Origin: JAGORL01 sp964372415
GTDB lineage: Bacteria; Patescibacteriota; Patescibacteriia; UBA9934
Assembly (NCBI GenBank): GCA_964372415.1
Contig: CAYJQH010000013.1
Span: 1-13,632 of the forward strand
Length of the DNA: 13,632 bases
Direction of reading: 5' to 3'
Below are positions 1-8,180 of the stretch, piece after piece (positions within the stretch are counted from its first letter, which is position 1; every line of letters starts with the position of its first letter). The notes beneath the pieces were generated by a model. That model ran no database searches, was not told the DNA's origin, and saw only the letters and a list, made by a program, of their open reading frames with translations. The translations under genes were made by a program, and so were the position numbers.

Positions 1-78
1 TTGGTTAGGCAATTCTTTCGTCTTGGGAATTAACCCCTCGTATTCACTCGGGGTGTGGGATTTTCCTTTGTAGAGCCG

Positions 79-87
79 TGATATACT
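79..87 (+). promoter_or_regulatory. Extended -10 promoter of the VirB6-like gene
   Basis: TG-A-TATACT is a near-perfect extended -10 (TG at 79-80, hexamer 82-87). No good -35 lies at the expected distance, which is tolerated by extended -10 promoters. The expected transcription start is about position 94, only about 5 nt before the ATG at 99, so the mRNA would be nearly leaderless. No Shine-Dalgarno site is present. Confidence 0.65.
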
Positions 88-98
88 AACCCCGCAAT

Positions 99-2621
99 AT
101 GGATTCCCAGTCGTCTTTAAGACGATGCTGGTCTCGGTTTAGCGGTAAGTTTCCGCGAATGGCGCTTTTGGCGTTTGTTTTTGCGTTAGTAGGTATCGCT
201 TACGTGCAAAACTTTGCATACGCACAGAGTTTTGCAAGTTTTTTTAACGCACCGGCGCAATCCATCCTTGCTCAATGGATTTTAACCGCCATGGCGGGAG
301 TAATAAATAATATTACTGCAGCCTTGGGTAGAGGAGTGCTTGTTTTAATTGAAGCCATCGTTGTTCCAATTTTGCAATATAACGCTTTTTCCTCAAGCCA
401 CACCATTGGTCTTGGCTGGTCACTCGTGCGCGACGTCGTGAATATGGGCGTTGTCATCGTGCTACTTTACATTGCTATAACCACCATGGTGGGAGTTGCC
501 TCAAAAAATTGGCAACAAAGTTTGCCGCAGCTCTTTTTGGCGGTCGTTCTACTCAACTTTAGTCGCACCATCTGCGGTCTGCTAATAGACGTCAGTCAGG
601 TTGTCATGTTTACTTTTGTAAATGCCGTTCTCGACATTGCTGCCGGTAACTTCGCGCAGCTCCTGGGATTGCAGAGTTTCGGTCAGTTTTCTACAAATTT
701 TACCAACAACGTAGCTCTTGGAACTGATATTTTGACGGCTTCGGTTGCTCTCGGTGCGGCCTATCTACAATTTGGACTTTACGCCGCGATTTTTGCCATC
801 ATGTTGCTTCTTGCTCTGGCTTTCATTTATCGCATTATCGTACTTTGGATTCTGGTCATCATGTCGCCCATAGCCTTCTTTTTGTATGGCCTACGACCGC
901 TTGGCATTGGTGGTGGCGCTTGGGGTAATTGGGCGGGCAAATTCTCAGGTGCTCTTGTCATGGGACCAATGCTTACCTTTTTCCTCTGGCTGTCCCTGGC
1001 GGCTGCTTCTTCGGGATCTATCGTAAGTTCAGAAACTTTCCCTGTACCAAAAGAGCCAAGTTCTTACGGTTTGCCGCTCGCCATTCTTGAATCGCACAAT
1101 ATAACCGGCCTTTTATTGGCGTTAGTTTTGCTTGTTGTTGGCATGCAGCAGGCTGCTTCCTCTGCTCAAGCTGTGGGCGGCTGGGCCGGCTCGCTAATTA
1201 GCGAGCAGCGTGGCAGAAGTATTGTTGGCGGTTTAGTCGGTGCACCTGTTCGCTACGGAGCACGCGTAGCCAAAAAACGCGTGGCACCGCCAGTTACCGC
1301 AGGAGTTGGTCGAGCAGCGATACGCGCAGGGGAGTTTGCTACGCGCACAGGTGTTCCAGGATTAGGGGCGTTGGGTGCAGGGTTGGTTACTGCAGGTGGT
1401 GCCGTTCAACGCTACGGTGAGAAAACACAGGAAGCTGAAAGAAAAGTATTGGCTGAGAAGGTTGCGAACTACACTGATGACGAACGTCTAGCCAATATTC
1501 GTAGAATTTCAGCTCCTGGTTATAAGGGAGCTCTGACTGAAAAAGGACGACTTGAAGACGAACAAATACTTTTGCGATATGGCAGTAACATCGGCGATCG
1601 CATAAAGGCTGGTAAAAACATGAGTGATGATGAGAAGGCTAAGATGAATGAGCGTACCATGAGGTTCCTTGAAAATAATCAGGGGTTAATTGCTGATGCT
1701 CAGCGGCCGGGGGTAAATAAATTCAAAAGTCAGCAATTACATCAAGTTGGTATTACAAATAGAAAAACAGACTACGATAAAAATGTTCTTGATGATGAGC
1801 AGATGAAAGAAATCAAGAAGTTTGTTGATTCTGACGATTATAGTCCACGCGTACTTAGCAAGGAGGCTATAGCTGACGTTAATGTTCGTACTGTTTTGGA
1901 TAAGAAAGTTTCAAGAACACGCAAGAATGATGGCGATACCTTTACAGAAATTTCGGAACTTGAAGAGATTCGTTCTGGTGCTCGTGGCAAACAGCTTCAG
2001 GAATGGCTTGAGGAGATTGAAAAAGGAACAATTCCGCCACCTTCTAGTTCAACTACTCGGCCAAAAGCATCACGTCCTACCAAGCCAAAGAAAGGCGGCG
2101 GGGGATCAAGTGGTGGCGGTAGTTCTGGCGGAAGCAAAGGCAGTGGTGGTGCAGGCGGCCCAGGCCCAGGATCAGCGCCACCTACGGGTGGTACTCCGCC
2201 CGTCACTCCTACAGGTACCGGGGGAGGTACTTCGGCTTCGCCACGAGCTTCAAGTCCAGTTGTATCTGCATCGGCGGCATATGAATCGACCGAAGAAGTT
2301 ACGGCCGGATCACCGCCAATCGCAACTCCTACCCCACGTCCTCCCACCCGTCCGCCGTCTCCGAGTGCCTCAGCGACGCCTATTAAGGTTAAAGCTTCCG
2401 CACCGGCACCTGCACCGACAGCCAAACCCACCCCACCTCCAAATATCGCCGCCGACATTTCTCCCGTGGCTGAGAGGAGTTTTGTACCGCCAAAACGCGA
2501 TAGCGACGCACCACCACCACCACATATCGCCGCCGACATTTCTCCCGTGGCTGAGAGGAGTTTTGTACCGCCAAAACGCGATAGCGACGCACCACCACCC
2601 CCACCGCCGGATTTCAATTAA
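99..2621 (+). CDS. VirB6/TrbL-like polytopic membrane protein of a type IV secretion-like system
   Basis: Probably the inner-membrane channel component of a type IV secretion-like apparatus, judged from its topology and from the PrgI and VirB4 genes downstream. Residues 20-42 form a hydrophobic signal-like segment ending in an A-Y-A motif, so cleavage after residue 42 is possible. Further hydrophobic segments lie near 65-92, 112-133, 143-180, 213-263 (a long pair containing VLWILVIMSPIAFFLYG), 282-303 and 335-350. Residues 360-440 are Gly/Ala/Arg-rich and 440-655 are charged and helical, probably cytoplasmic. From about 655 to 840 the protein is low-complexity: Gly/Ser runs, then Pro/Thr/Ser/Ala, ending in two copies of a 27-residue unit beginning IAADISPVAERSF. 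The ATG at 99 fits the signal segment and the near-leaderless promoter. Family membership is inferred from topology and context; no catalytic motif is expected. Confidence 0.75.
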   Translation: MDSQSSLRRCWSRFSGKFPRMALLAFVFALVGIAYVQNFAYAQSFASFFNAPAQSILAQWILTAMAGVINNITAALGRGVLVLIEAIVVPILQYNAFSSSHTIGLGWSLVRDVVNMGVVIVLLYIAITTMVGVASKNWQQSLPQLFLAVVLLNFSRTICGLLIDVSQVVMFTFVNAVLDIAAGNFAQLLGLQSFGQFSTNFTNNVALGTDILTASVALGAAYLQFGLYAAIFAIMLLLALAFIYRIIVLWILVIMSPIAFFLYGLRPLGIGGGAWGNWAGKFSGALVMGPMLTFFLWLSLAAASSGSIVSSETFPVPKEPSSYGLPLAILESHNITGLLLALVLLVVGMQQAASSAQAVGGWAGSLISEQRGRSIVGGLVGAPVRYGARVAKKRVAPPVTAGVGRAAIRAGEFATRTGVPGLGALGAGLVTAGGAVQRYGEKTQEAERKVLAEKVANYTDDERLANIRRISAPGYKGALTEKGRLEDEQILLRYGSNIGDRIKAGKNMSDDEKAKMNERTMRFLENNQGLIADAQRPGVNKFKSQQLHQVGITNRKTDYDKNVLDDEQMKEIKKFVDSDDYSPRVLSKEAIADVNVRTVLDKKVSRTRKNDGDTFTEISELEEIRSGARGKQLQEWLEEIEKGTIPPPSSSTTRPKASRPTKPKKGGGGSSGGGSSGGSKGSGGAGGPGPGSAPPTGGTPPVTPTGTGGGTSASPRASSPVVSASAAYESTEEVTAGSPPIATPTPRPPTRPPSPSASATPIKVKASAPAPAPTAKPTPPPNIAADISPVAERSFVPPKRDSDAPPPPHIAADISPVAERSFVPPKRDSDAPPPPPPDFN
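2443..2599 (+). repeat. Exact 76-bp direct repeat, period 81 bp, in the VirB6-like C-terminus
   Basis: Positions 2443-2518 and 2524-2599 are identical over 76 bases, with an offset of 81 bp (27 codons). Each unit encodes IAADISPVAERSFVPPKRDS followed by a DAPPPP stretch. Because the identity extends to synonymous positions, the duplication is recent or is maintained by recombination. The in-frame period means copy number could change without breaking the protein. Confidence 0.95.
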
Positions 2622-2622
2622 C

Positions 2623-2730
2623 ACCGAGCGGTTAGCTGTTAGCTTTTAGCTAGCCATTAGCAGTTAGCAATTAGAAACCCTAAAGGCTAATAGCTAAAAG
2701 CTAGCTAACAGCTAAACGCTAAAAGCTAGT
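2623..2730 (+). repeat. Inverted heptamer-repeat element, copy 1
   Basis: The stretch begins ACCGAGCG and ends GCTAGT, 108 bp in all. The left half is a run of 7-bp units of the form NNTTAGC (for example GGTTAGC, TGTTAGC, TTTTAGC). After a short centre near 2672-2685 the right half is the same unit in inverse orientation (GCTAANN). The halves can fold into one long hairpin in several registers. It fills the whole gap between the VirB6-like gene and the next gene, ending one base before that gene's ATG. A close relative occupies the next gap (4448-4553). It could act as a terminator, attenuator or recombination site; the function is unknown. Confidence 0.85.
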
Positions 2731-2731
2731 T

Positions 2732-4438
2732 ATGGCTTTGGCTGACCTAATGGAAAACAAACAAGTCAGCGACCTTCTTCTTGACCCGAAAATTTACGAC
2801 ACCCTGGAGAAGATCGCGCAGACGCATAATATTCCAAGCGAACGCTCGGAAGAGTTTTTGGATTTAACCGAGGCCGTCATGGATGAGGTGATTCCAATTA
2901 AAGACATGCCGACTGTTCTCGCCGAAGCCTTTGATCTTTCAGAAGAGGCAGCCAAGAAGCTCGCTGCTGACATTTCTGGTGCTCGGCTTTTGGCTTTTTC
3001 CTCGATTTATCCTGAGATTGAAACTTTAATCAAAGACTGGGGTGGAGATATTTTGCAATATCCTAAAACTCGTATTGTTAAAGAGAGAATCTCAGCCAAC
3101 AAGTTGGCTGCTCGCGTACTCAAAACGGCCGACATCACCATTCCAGAAACTAGCGTAAAACGTTTTGGTTTTCTGCTTTGGGAACTCTCGACCAAGAAAC
3201 GAACTCCCGAACAGTTTAGGGAATTTTTGGCTCGGCGCACGAATGCTGGAGGCTTGGGGCTTGCGAGCGAAAGTGTAGACAAACTGTTTGTGGCTGCCGT
3301 TAAAGAACGCAATTTCGTCGAAGTCGTTGATGAGGATTCACTGACTCCGCATTTGGCGAAGCCAAATTTGAGCGCAACAGAGAAGGCGCGGCAGCCCGTG
3401 CCGCAGAAAAAAATAGACTCACAAAAGTCTGTGACCGAAACCAGAGATCCCTCGCCTTCGCTTGGGATTAGTCAAAAGGCCGCTGAAGAACACCCTGAAC
3501 TTGCGGTAGCAAAACAAAAGGTGGATAAAGTGGTGAAAAAATTAGCCATTGAACCTGAAGAGGCTTTGGCTAAGGCTATTGAGATAGCAGTTGAGTCGGG
3601 TCGTTCGTCGCTCGGGGAAGGCTCGATTTCGGAAAAGCTATTCCGTGATATTGCCGAAAAAGCTATTCGCGGAATTCGCGATTTATATCAAACACGTGAC
3701 ATTCTTGAACAAGGCAATAAGCTCGCTGGCAAGCGCTTAGCGGCACTTCTAGAAGCTACTAAGAAAGGGATTGAGACGTATGAGCAGGCGGGAGGTGTTA
3801 CCGAAGAACCGTTAATTGCTAACGAACAGTCGGCAGTTGTTGCGATCGACGAAGCAAAGCTCCTTGATAAACGTTTTGCTAAATTGGCCAAGCGAAAACC
3901 AAGTGAATCAGTTGAGCCAATCATGTCTGGGGCTCGTGTGAGCGCCTTTAGAACATCTGAAGAAGAATTTAGTTTACAAGCTAAAAAACTTGGACTTGAA
4001 GTTGCCTCGCTCGAACGACCTGAGCCGGCACGAACCGAGCTAACGATGGGCAGTGTGCCTATTGCTCAGCAAAAAGGTCAGCGCAAAGTGATTGACGTCG
4101 TGGCTACACGGCGTCTGATGGGGCCGGTTGAGCAACTTGGCGCCATGTCGCCCGCCGATTTTCGTCGACTCTCAAGTAATGCCGCTGAAGCTGCTAATCG
4201 AATTGAAGATCAAATTTCCTCGCTGGCTGCCACGGCTTACGAAGAACGAGTTAAGGGCATCGAGGCTTGGCGCAGGAGCCCCATGAATCAGCTATATTTG
4301 ACTATGGCCGAAGAGGCCTTGGCACAAGGCGCGTCTCTCCCTGAAGTGAGCAGTCGCCGCCGAGCTGCCGGACAGGAAGCCTTAAGTCCGGCTGAGATAA
4401 AGGCGATCATTGCCCTCAACGCGAAAATACGTTTCTAA
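2732..4438 (+). CDS. Soluble helical protein of the type IV secretion-like locus, function unknown
   Basis: 568 residues with no signal peptide or membrane segment, mostly charged and predicted helical, so probably cytoplasmic. The N-terminal 1-195 contains helical units (LLLDPKIYDTLEKIAQTHNI; a second near 142-194), then a Pro/Ser/Lys linker at about 205-250, then a long helical region at 250-390. The C-terminal 455-568 (motifs GPVEQLGAMSPADFRRL, GIEAWRRSPMNQLYL, and a final LNAKIRF) resembles a tail I have seen in CPR hypothetical proteins; that is recollection, not a search result. It lies between the VirB6-like and PrgI genes, which suggests a cytoplasmic partner of the secretion machine. 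It is bracketed by two inverted heptamer-repeat elements. The ATG at 2732 has no Shine-Dalgarno site. I assign no biochemical function. Confidence 0.8.
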   Translation: MALADLMENKQVSDLLLDPKIYDTLEKIAQTHNIPSERSEEFLDLTEAVMDEVIPIKDMPTVLAEAFDLSEEAAKKLAADISGARLLAFSSIYPEIETLIKDWGGDILQYPKTRIVKERISANKLAARVLKTADITIPETSVKRFGFLLWELSTKKRTPEQFREFLARRTNAGGLGLASESVDKLFVAAVKERNFVEVVDEDSLTPHLAKPNLSATEKARQPVPQKKIDSQKSVTETRDPSPSLGISQKAAEEHPELAVAKQKVDKVVKKLAIEPEEALAKAIEIAVESGRSSLGEGSISEKLFRDIAEKAIRGIRDLYQTRDILEQGNKLAGKRLAALLEATKKGIETYEQAGGVTEEPLIANEQSAVVAIDEAKLLDKRFAKLAKRKPSESVEPIMSGARVSAFRTSEEEFSLQAKKLGLEVASLERPEPARTELTMGSVPIAQQKGQRKVIDVVATRRLMGPVEQLGAMSPADFRRLSSNAAEAANRIEDQISSLAATAYEERVKGIEAWRRSPMNQLYLTMAEEALAQGASLPEVSSRRRAAGQEALSPAEIKAIIALNAKIRF

Positions 4439-4447
4439 ACCCGTACT

Positions 4448-4553
4448 ACCGAGCGTTTAGCGGTTAGCTTTTAGCTAGCTCTTAGCAATTAGCGGTTGGT
4501 TTCTAAAGGCTAACAGCTAATGGCTAGCTAACCGCTAAAAGCTAACAGCTAGT
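4448..4553 (+). repeat. Inverted heptamer-repeat element, copy 2
   Basis: 106 bp, with the same boundaries as copy 1 (ACCGAGCG at 4448-4455, GCTAGT at 4548-4553) and the same NNTTAGC units on the left and GCTAANN units on the right, around a centre near 4495-4510. The sequence is similar but not identical to copy 1 and lies in the same orientation. Its last two bases supply the TG of the extended -10 promoter of the PrgI-family gene. Confidence 0.85.
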
Positions 4554-4561
4554 GGTATAAT
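4553..4561 (+). promoter_or_regulatory. Extended -10 promoter of the PrgI-TraC-VirB4 operon
   Basis: TG-G-TATAAT is a perfect extended -10 (TG 4553-4554, hexamer 4556-4561). The ATG lies 8 nt beyond the hexamer, so the transcript would start about 2 nt before the start codon and be leaderless. The -35 region falls inside the heptamer-repeat hairpin, where no clear -35 is seen. Confidence 0.7.
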
Positions 4562-4569
4562 TTCGGTAC

Positions 4570-5010
4570 ATGCCAGGACGCACGCAATTCGTGGTTCCAC
4601 AATTTTTGGACGTGGAAGCAAAGATTATCGGACCGATTACGGCCCGGCAGTTTATTATCATGCTCGCCACGCTCCTCGCTGAGTTTTTTATTTATCGAAT
4701 TTTCTTGAACCTGTTATTTGTTATCGGTCTCGGGGTGCCGGTTCTCGTTATTGGTATCGCCTTCGCCTTCGCCAAAGTAAACGGTCAGCCATTCCATTAT
4801 GCGGTCATTAGTTTTGTGCAAACACTGCGTCGGCCTATGCGACGGGTTTGGGACAAAACTCTAAGCGACGCGGACATTAGGGTATACCTTAAAAAAGATA
4901 AAGTTGCGGAGGCAGTGGTTATACCCACCAAACCACCGCTTGAACAATCTCGTTTGTCCGAGCTCGCATTAGTGGTAAATACTGGCGGAGTATACAGGTC
5001 CGAGGAATGA
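4570..5010 (+). CDS. PrgI family membrane protein (VirB3-like position)
   Basis: A 146-residue protein of the PrgI family, small membrane proteins encoded beside VirB4 in type IV secretion systems, mainly Gram-positive-type and CPR, where they are thought to take the place of VirB3. The N-terminal motif FVVPQFLDVEAKIIGPITAR is characteristic. Two hydrophobic segments lie at about 24-44 and 46-69, followed by a basic cytoplasmic stretch (RRPMRRVWDK, 87-96) and a soluble tail. It is first in a tight run of genes, 4 nt before the TraC-like gene. The ATG at 4570 is fixed by the near-leaderless promoter. Confidence 0.87.
   Translation: MPGRTQFVVPQFLDVEAKIIGPITARQFIIMLATLLAEFFIYRIFLNLLFVIGLGVPVLVIGIAFAFAKVNGQPFHYAVISFVQTLRRPMRRVWDKTLSDADIRVYLKKDKVAEAVVIPTKPPLEQSRLSELALVVNTGGVYRSEE
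5002..5006 (+). promoter_or_regulatory. Shine-Dalgarno site of the TraC-like gene
   Basis: GAGGA lies 8 nt before the ATG at 5015, inside the last codons of the PrgI-family gene. It is one of the few clear ribosome-binding sites in the window and supports translation of the second cistron from a shared mRNA. Confidence 0.6.
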
Positions 5011-5014
5011 TTTT

Positions 5015-5713
5015 ATGACACAAACCAAAAATAAACTTGCTAAACCAAAAGGCGGACCGCCAACCCAGAGGTATTTAGATATTGCCGAAATTAAAGAGGA
5101 TGTGGTGGTACTTAAAGATGGCACACTCCGGGCCGTGCTCATTGTTTCAAGTATTAACTTTGCCTTGAAAAGCGAAGATGAACAGCAAGCCACAATTCAG
5201 GGTTACATGCAGTTTTTAAATGGCCTTGAACACGCTATTCAAGTGGTGGTGCAGTCACGACGCATGAATATTGATGCTTACCTGCTGCGCCTTAAACAAC
5301 AAGAAGACACTATCGCGAACGAGCTTTTGAAAACACAAATTCGCGATTACATGTCATTCATCAAGGAGTTGGTTGAGCTTGGCGAGATCATGCAAAAACA
5401 ATTTTTTGTAATTATTCCTTTTGATCCTTTAGAAAGCAATGAAAAACGAAAGAGCTTTATGACCCGTTTGTCGGCGGCTCTATCGCCAGCTAAAATTATC
5501 AAGCTTAACAAAAAACAGTTTACTGAACGACGTGAAGATCTCATGCGGCGCGTAGCCACGGTCTCATCTGGGCTTCAGAGCATGGGGCTGCAAATTGCCA
5601 TGCTCGATACTCAAGGATTGATTGAGCTTTATTACAACGTGTACAACCCGCAAGTACTAGACACCCAAAAATTATCCGACGTAAGTAAACTCCAGGTTGA
5701 AACCAAATTTTAG
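5015..5713 (+). CDS. TraC-like type IV secretion protein
   Basis: A 232-residue soluble protein beginning with a basic, Pro-containing stretch, then YLDIAEIKEDVVVLKDGTLRAVLIVSSINFALKSE, the pattern of TraC/VirB4-type N-terminal domains (a beta-rich opening that reports on the gene's own products). The middle contains QVVVQSRRMNIDAYL and a long helical stretch at about 90-135, then FFVIIPFDPLE. There is no Walker motif, so it is not an ATPase on its own. In CPR and Gram-positive loci a protein like this stands as a separate gene between PrgI and VirB4, and that is the arrangement here. Its stop is 5 nt before the VirB4 start, in a different frame. It probably docks with VirB4 at the inner membrane (inference). 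Confidence 0.8.
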   Translation: MTQTKNKLAKPKGGPPTQRYLDIAEIKEDVVVLKDGTLRAVLIVSSINFALKSEDEQQATIQGYMQFLNGLEHAIQVVVQSRRMNIDAYLLRLKQQEDTIANELLKTQIRDYMSFIKELVELGEIMQKQFFVIIPFDPLESNEKRKSFMTRLSAALSPAKIIKLNKKQFTERREDLMRRVATVSSGLQSMGLQIAMLDTQGLIELYYNVYNPQVLDTQKLSDVSKLQVETKF

Positions 5714-5718
5714 AAGCT

Positions 5719-7635
5719 ATGGCTTTTGACATTAATCAGCTTAAAAAACAACAGGTCGCGGCCTCTAAAGCGGTTCGTAAGTTAACTGATAAGGAGCTTA
5801 AGCAACTCGCTGAAAAAACGACTCTTGAGGAGGAGCGCATATACCGGCGGGGCACCGTATCGGTGCGTGACCTAGTGGCGCCAGCCGCCTTTGAGGTCCA
5901 GCCCACGCACCTCGTGTTAGGCGACATATTTTGCCGTACGCTGTTTGTTACAACTTACCCGCGTTATGTTGGCATCGGTTGGGGAGCGCCGATTATCAAC
6001 TACAAAGGAGCTATTGATATTGGCATGTTTTTTTACCCCATTAAGGCAGAGGTAATTTTAAAACAGCTGCGTGATAAGACGGGTGTTTTGGAAGCGCAAA
6101 TTGTAAGCGACAGCGAAACCGGTAAGCCACGCGATCCCATTCGCGAAACTGCTTTGCGTGACGTTGAACAATTACGTGATGATCTCACTCAAGGCATTGA
6201 GCACTTCTTTCAGTTTGCTTTTTACGTCACTATTTACGCCAAATCCAAAGACGAACTTGATAAACGGACCGAGGAGATCGAGGCTATTTTTGGGAGTAAA
6301 TTAATCTACACCAAGCGCGGTTTTTACCAAACCGAGCAGGGTTTTAACTCAACTATTCCGCTTTGTAACGACGAGCTCCTCATTACTTTTAACATGAACA
6401 CCTCGCCGATCGCCTCGTCGTTTCCGTTCATCTCGTCGGACGTCACAAGTGACAACGGTATTTTGTACGGCATCAATCGCCACAACAACTCGCTCATTTT
6501 ATTTGACCGATTTTCTCTTCAGAATGCAAACGCCGTCGTCTTTGCTACTTCTGGTGCTGGAAAAAGTTACACCGTGAAACTTGAAATTCTTCGCACCATG
6601 ATGTTGGGCACTGATGTTATTGTGATTGATCCCGAAATGGAATATCGCCAACTGACCGATGCTGTTGGGGGAACGTATATCAACGTGTCGCTCGCCTCTG
6701 AGGCCAAAGTTAATCCTTTTGACTTGCCACGCCCCAAAGGCGAAGAGTCATCAGTTGAGGATATTTTAAGGAGCGCTGTCATCACCCTCAAAGGCCTTCT
6801 ACGTATCATGATTGGCAAGCCGTTAGGACAAAGTAATGTTGTCGGCTTCACTCCGGAAGAAGACAGTATTTTAGACCGGGCTTTACTTGAAACTTATGCC
6901 AAAAAAGATATTACTGCCGACCTGCCAAGCTTAGCAAATGTTGCGGATTACCCAATTCTTGACGACCTAGTTGATGTCCTTGAAGGCATGCAAGGTGCAG
7001 AAAATTTAGTGGCGCGCCTACAAAAGTTTACGAGCGGAACTTTTTCTGGACTATTAAACTCGCCGACCACGGTTGAGATGCGCAACCAGCTTGTGGTGTT
7101 CTCGGTGCGCGATCTTGAAGACGAGCTGCGGCCGATGGCTATTTACACCATTGTTAACTACATTTGGAACGTGGTGCGCTCAGAGCGTAAGAAACGCGTC
7201 CTAACCATCGATGAAGCCTGGTGGCTCATGCAGAACGAAGACTCGGCTAAGTTTATTTTTGCCCTAGTCAAGCGTGCTCGCAAATATTACCTTGGAGTAA
7301 CAACAATTACCCAAGATGTAAATGACTTTTTGACTACGCAATACGGCCAGGCGATTGTTACTAACTCAGCGCTCCAAATTCTCCTTAAACAATCCCCGGC
7401 GGGTGTTGAGGTTATTGCTAAAACGTTCAATCTTACGCAAAGTGAAAAGTATCTATTACTTGAGGCCGCGGTCGGTGAGGGAATCTTTTTTGCCGGGCAA
7501 AAACATGCAGCTATTAAGGTTGTTGCCTCCTACACCGAGGATCAGCTCATTACAACAAACCCCGAACAGCTTCTCCAGATCGAGCGAGCCCGGGAAGAGT
7601 TTCAAAAGTCATTATCAGGTAAACAGGAAGTATGA
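5719..7635 (+). CDS. virB4: VirB4 family type IV secretion ATPase
   Basis: The conserved ATPase of type IV secretion machines, which powers assembly and substrate movement at the inner membrane. The 638 residues have a charged N-terminal helix (1-45), an N-terminal domain (about 60-265), then a RecA-like motor. The Walker A motif is ATSGAGKS at 276-283, followed by IVIDPEMEY (301-309). Walker B is RVLTIDEAWW (493-502), with D498 and E499. A conserved TTITQDVNDF stretch (528-537) and the sequence NSALQILLKQ (549-558) fit the VirB4/TrbE family. All key residues are present, so the enzyme should be active. No coupling protein (VirD4) and no VirB11 gene are in the window, so VirB4 is the only motor seen. 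There is no strong Shine-Dalgarno site; the start is chosen from tight spacing with the preceding gene. Confidence 0.95.
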   Translation: MAFDINQLKKQQVAASKAVRKLTDKELKQLAEKTTLEEERIYRRGTVSVRDLVAPAAFEVQPTHLVLGDIFCRTLFVTTYPRYVGIGWGAPIINYKGAIDIGMFFYPIKAEVILKQLRDKTGVLEAQIVSDSETGKPRDPIRETALRDVEQLRDDLTQGIEHFFQFAFYVTIYAKSKDELDKRTEEIEAIFGSKLIYTKRGFYQTEQGFNSTIPLCNDELLITFNMNTSPIASSFPFISSDVTSDNGILYGINRHNNSLILFDRFSLQNANAVVFATSGAGKSYTVKLEILRTMMLGTDVIVIDPEMEYRQLTDAVGGTYINVSLASEAKVNPFDLPRPKGEESSVEDILRSAVITLKGLLRIMIGKPLGQSNVVGFTPEEDSILDRALLETYAKKDITADLPSLANVADYPILDDLVDVLEGMQGAENLVARLQKFTSGTFSGLLNSPTTVEMRNQLVVFSVRDLEDELRPMAIYTIVNYIWNVVRSERKKRVLTIDEAWWLMQNEDSAKFIFALVKRARKYYLGVTTITQDVNDFLTTQYGQAIVTNSALQILLKQSPAGVEVIAKTFNLTQSEKYLLLEAAVGEGIFFAGQKHAAIKVVASYTEDQLITTNPEQLLQIERAREEFQKSLSGKQEV

Positions 7636-8180
7636 ACCGTCGAGCTATTGAAATCATCGTTGCGAGCGTAGTCCTTTTGGGGCTTGTATTACTTGTTTTG
7701 TTTTTATTGACCCGCGGTGATAAGCCACCTGCTCCCGCGCCAACGCCCGAGCCACAAGTAACGAGCGGGATGCCAGAAGTAAATCCTGAAGACGTACCGC
7801 CGCCTGCCGTTGTCTCGGCGCAAACAGTAGCTAGAGTTTTTGTAGAACGTTTTGGCAGCTATTCATCGGAATCTGATTTTGCCAACGTTGAGGACGTTAT
7901 CGCACTTGCAACACCATCCTTTGCTATTGAACTAGAAAATGTTCTTGCCGCTGAGCGTCGAGCTTCTGTAACCGGCGGAGCATATTATGGTATTTCGACC
8001 TTTGTTATCTCTTCCAAAGTACAGTCGGAAAGCGAGACCGCTACCACGCTTTTTATTACCACCCAACGCCGTGAATCGGTCGGTAGCCCGGGTAATACCA
8101 CTACTCGCTACCAAGACATTGAGGTAAGTCTTGAGAAGGTAGACGAGAACTGGTTGATTGCTGATTACACATGGAAGTAG
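7632..8180 (+). CDS. Membrane-anchored VirB8-like protein (putative NTF2-like fold)
   Basis: A 182-residue protein with one N-terminal membrane segment (about 7-27), a Pro-rich linker (31-60) and a compact extracytoplasmic domain (about 61-182), opening VSAQTVARVFVERFGSYSSE and ending in strands (YQDIEVSLEKVDENWLIADY). One TM, a linker and a small alpha/beta domain is the layout of VirB8/TcpC proteins, and its position right after VirB4 agrees. I infer the fold from layout and context only. Its ATG overlaps the VirB4 stop (ATGA at 7632-7635), so translation is probably coupled. Its 3' end overlaps comFC by 10 nt. Confidence 0.6.
   Translation: MNRRAIEIIVASVVLLGLVLLVLFLLTRGDKPPAPAPTPEPQVTSGMPEVNPEDVPPPAVVSAQTVARVFVERFGSYSSESDFANVEDVIALATPSFAIELENVLAAERRASVTGGAYYGISTFVISSKVQSESETATTLFITTQRRESVGSPGNTTTRYQDIEVSLEKVDENWLIADYTWK

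Noticed and set aside
1..98. Possible terminator hairpin near 33-54 (ACCCC ... GGGGT)
   Set aside because: Only five base pairs with poor extension and no clean T run; the upstream gene is not in the window, so I do not call it.
1882..2649. Open frames on both strands over the VirB6-like C-terminus (+ frame 1882-2649, - frame 1997-2617, - 2370-2624, - 2389-2604)
   Set aside because: They arise from the GC-rich repetitive Gly/Pro coding sequence and show low-complexity composition with no start signals.
2623..4553. CRISPR array in the TTAGC heptamer regions
   Set aside because: The repeats are only 7 bp, directly adjoining, and inverted within each element; there are no spacers of constant length.
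5700..5725. Frameshift splitting one long VirB4 into TraC-like and VirB4 parts
   Set aside because: Separate TraC-like and VirB4 genes are normal in this type of locus, the VirB4 ORF has its own complete N-terminal domain, and the upstream ORF has its own good Shine-Dalgarno site.
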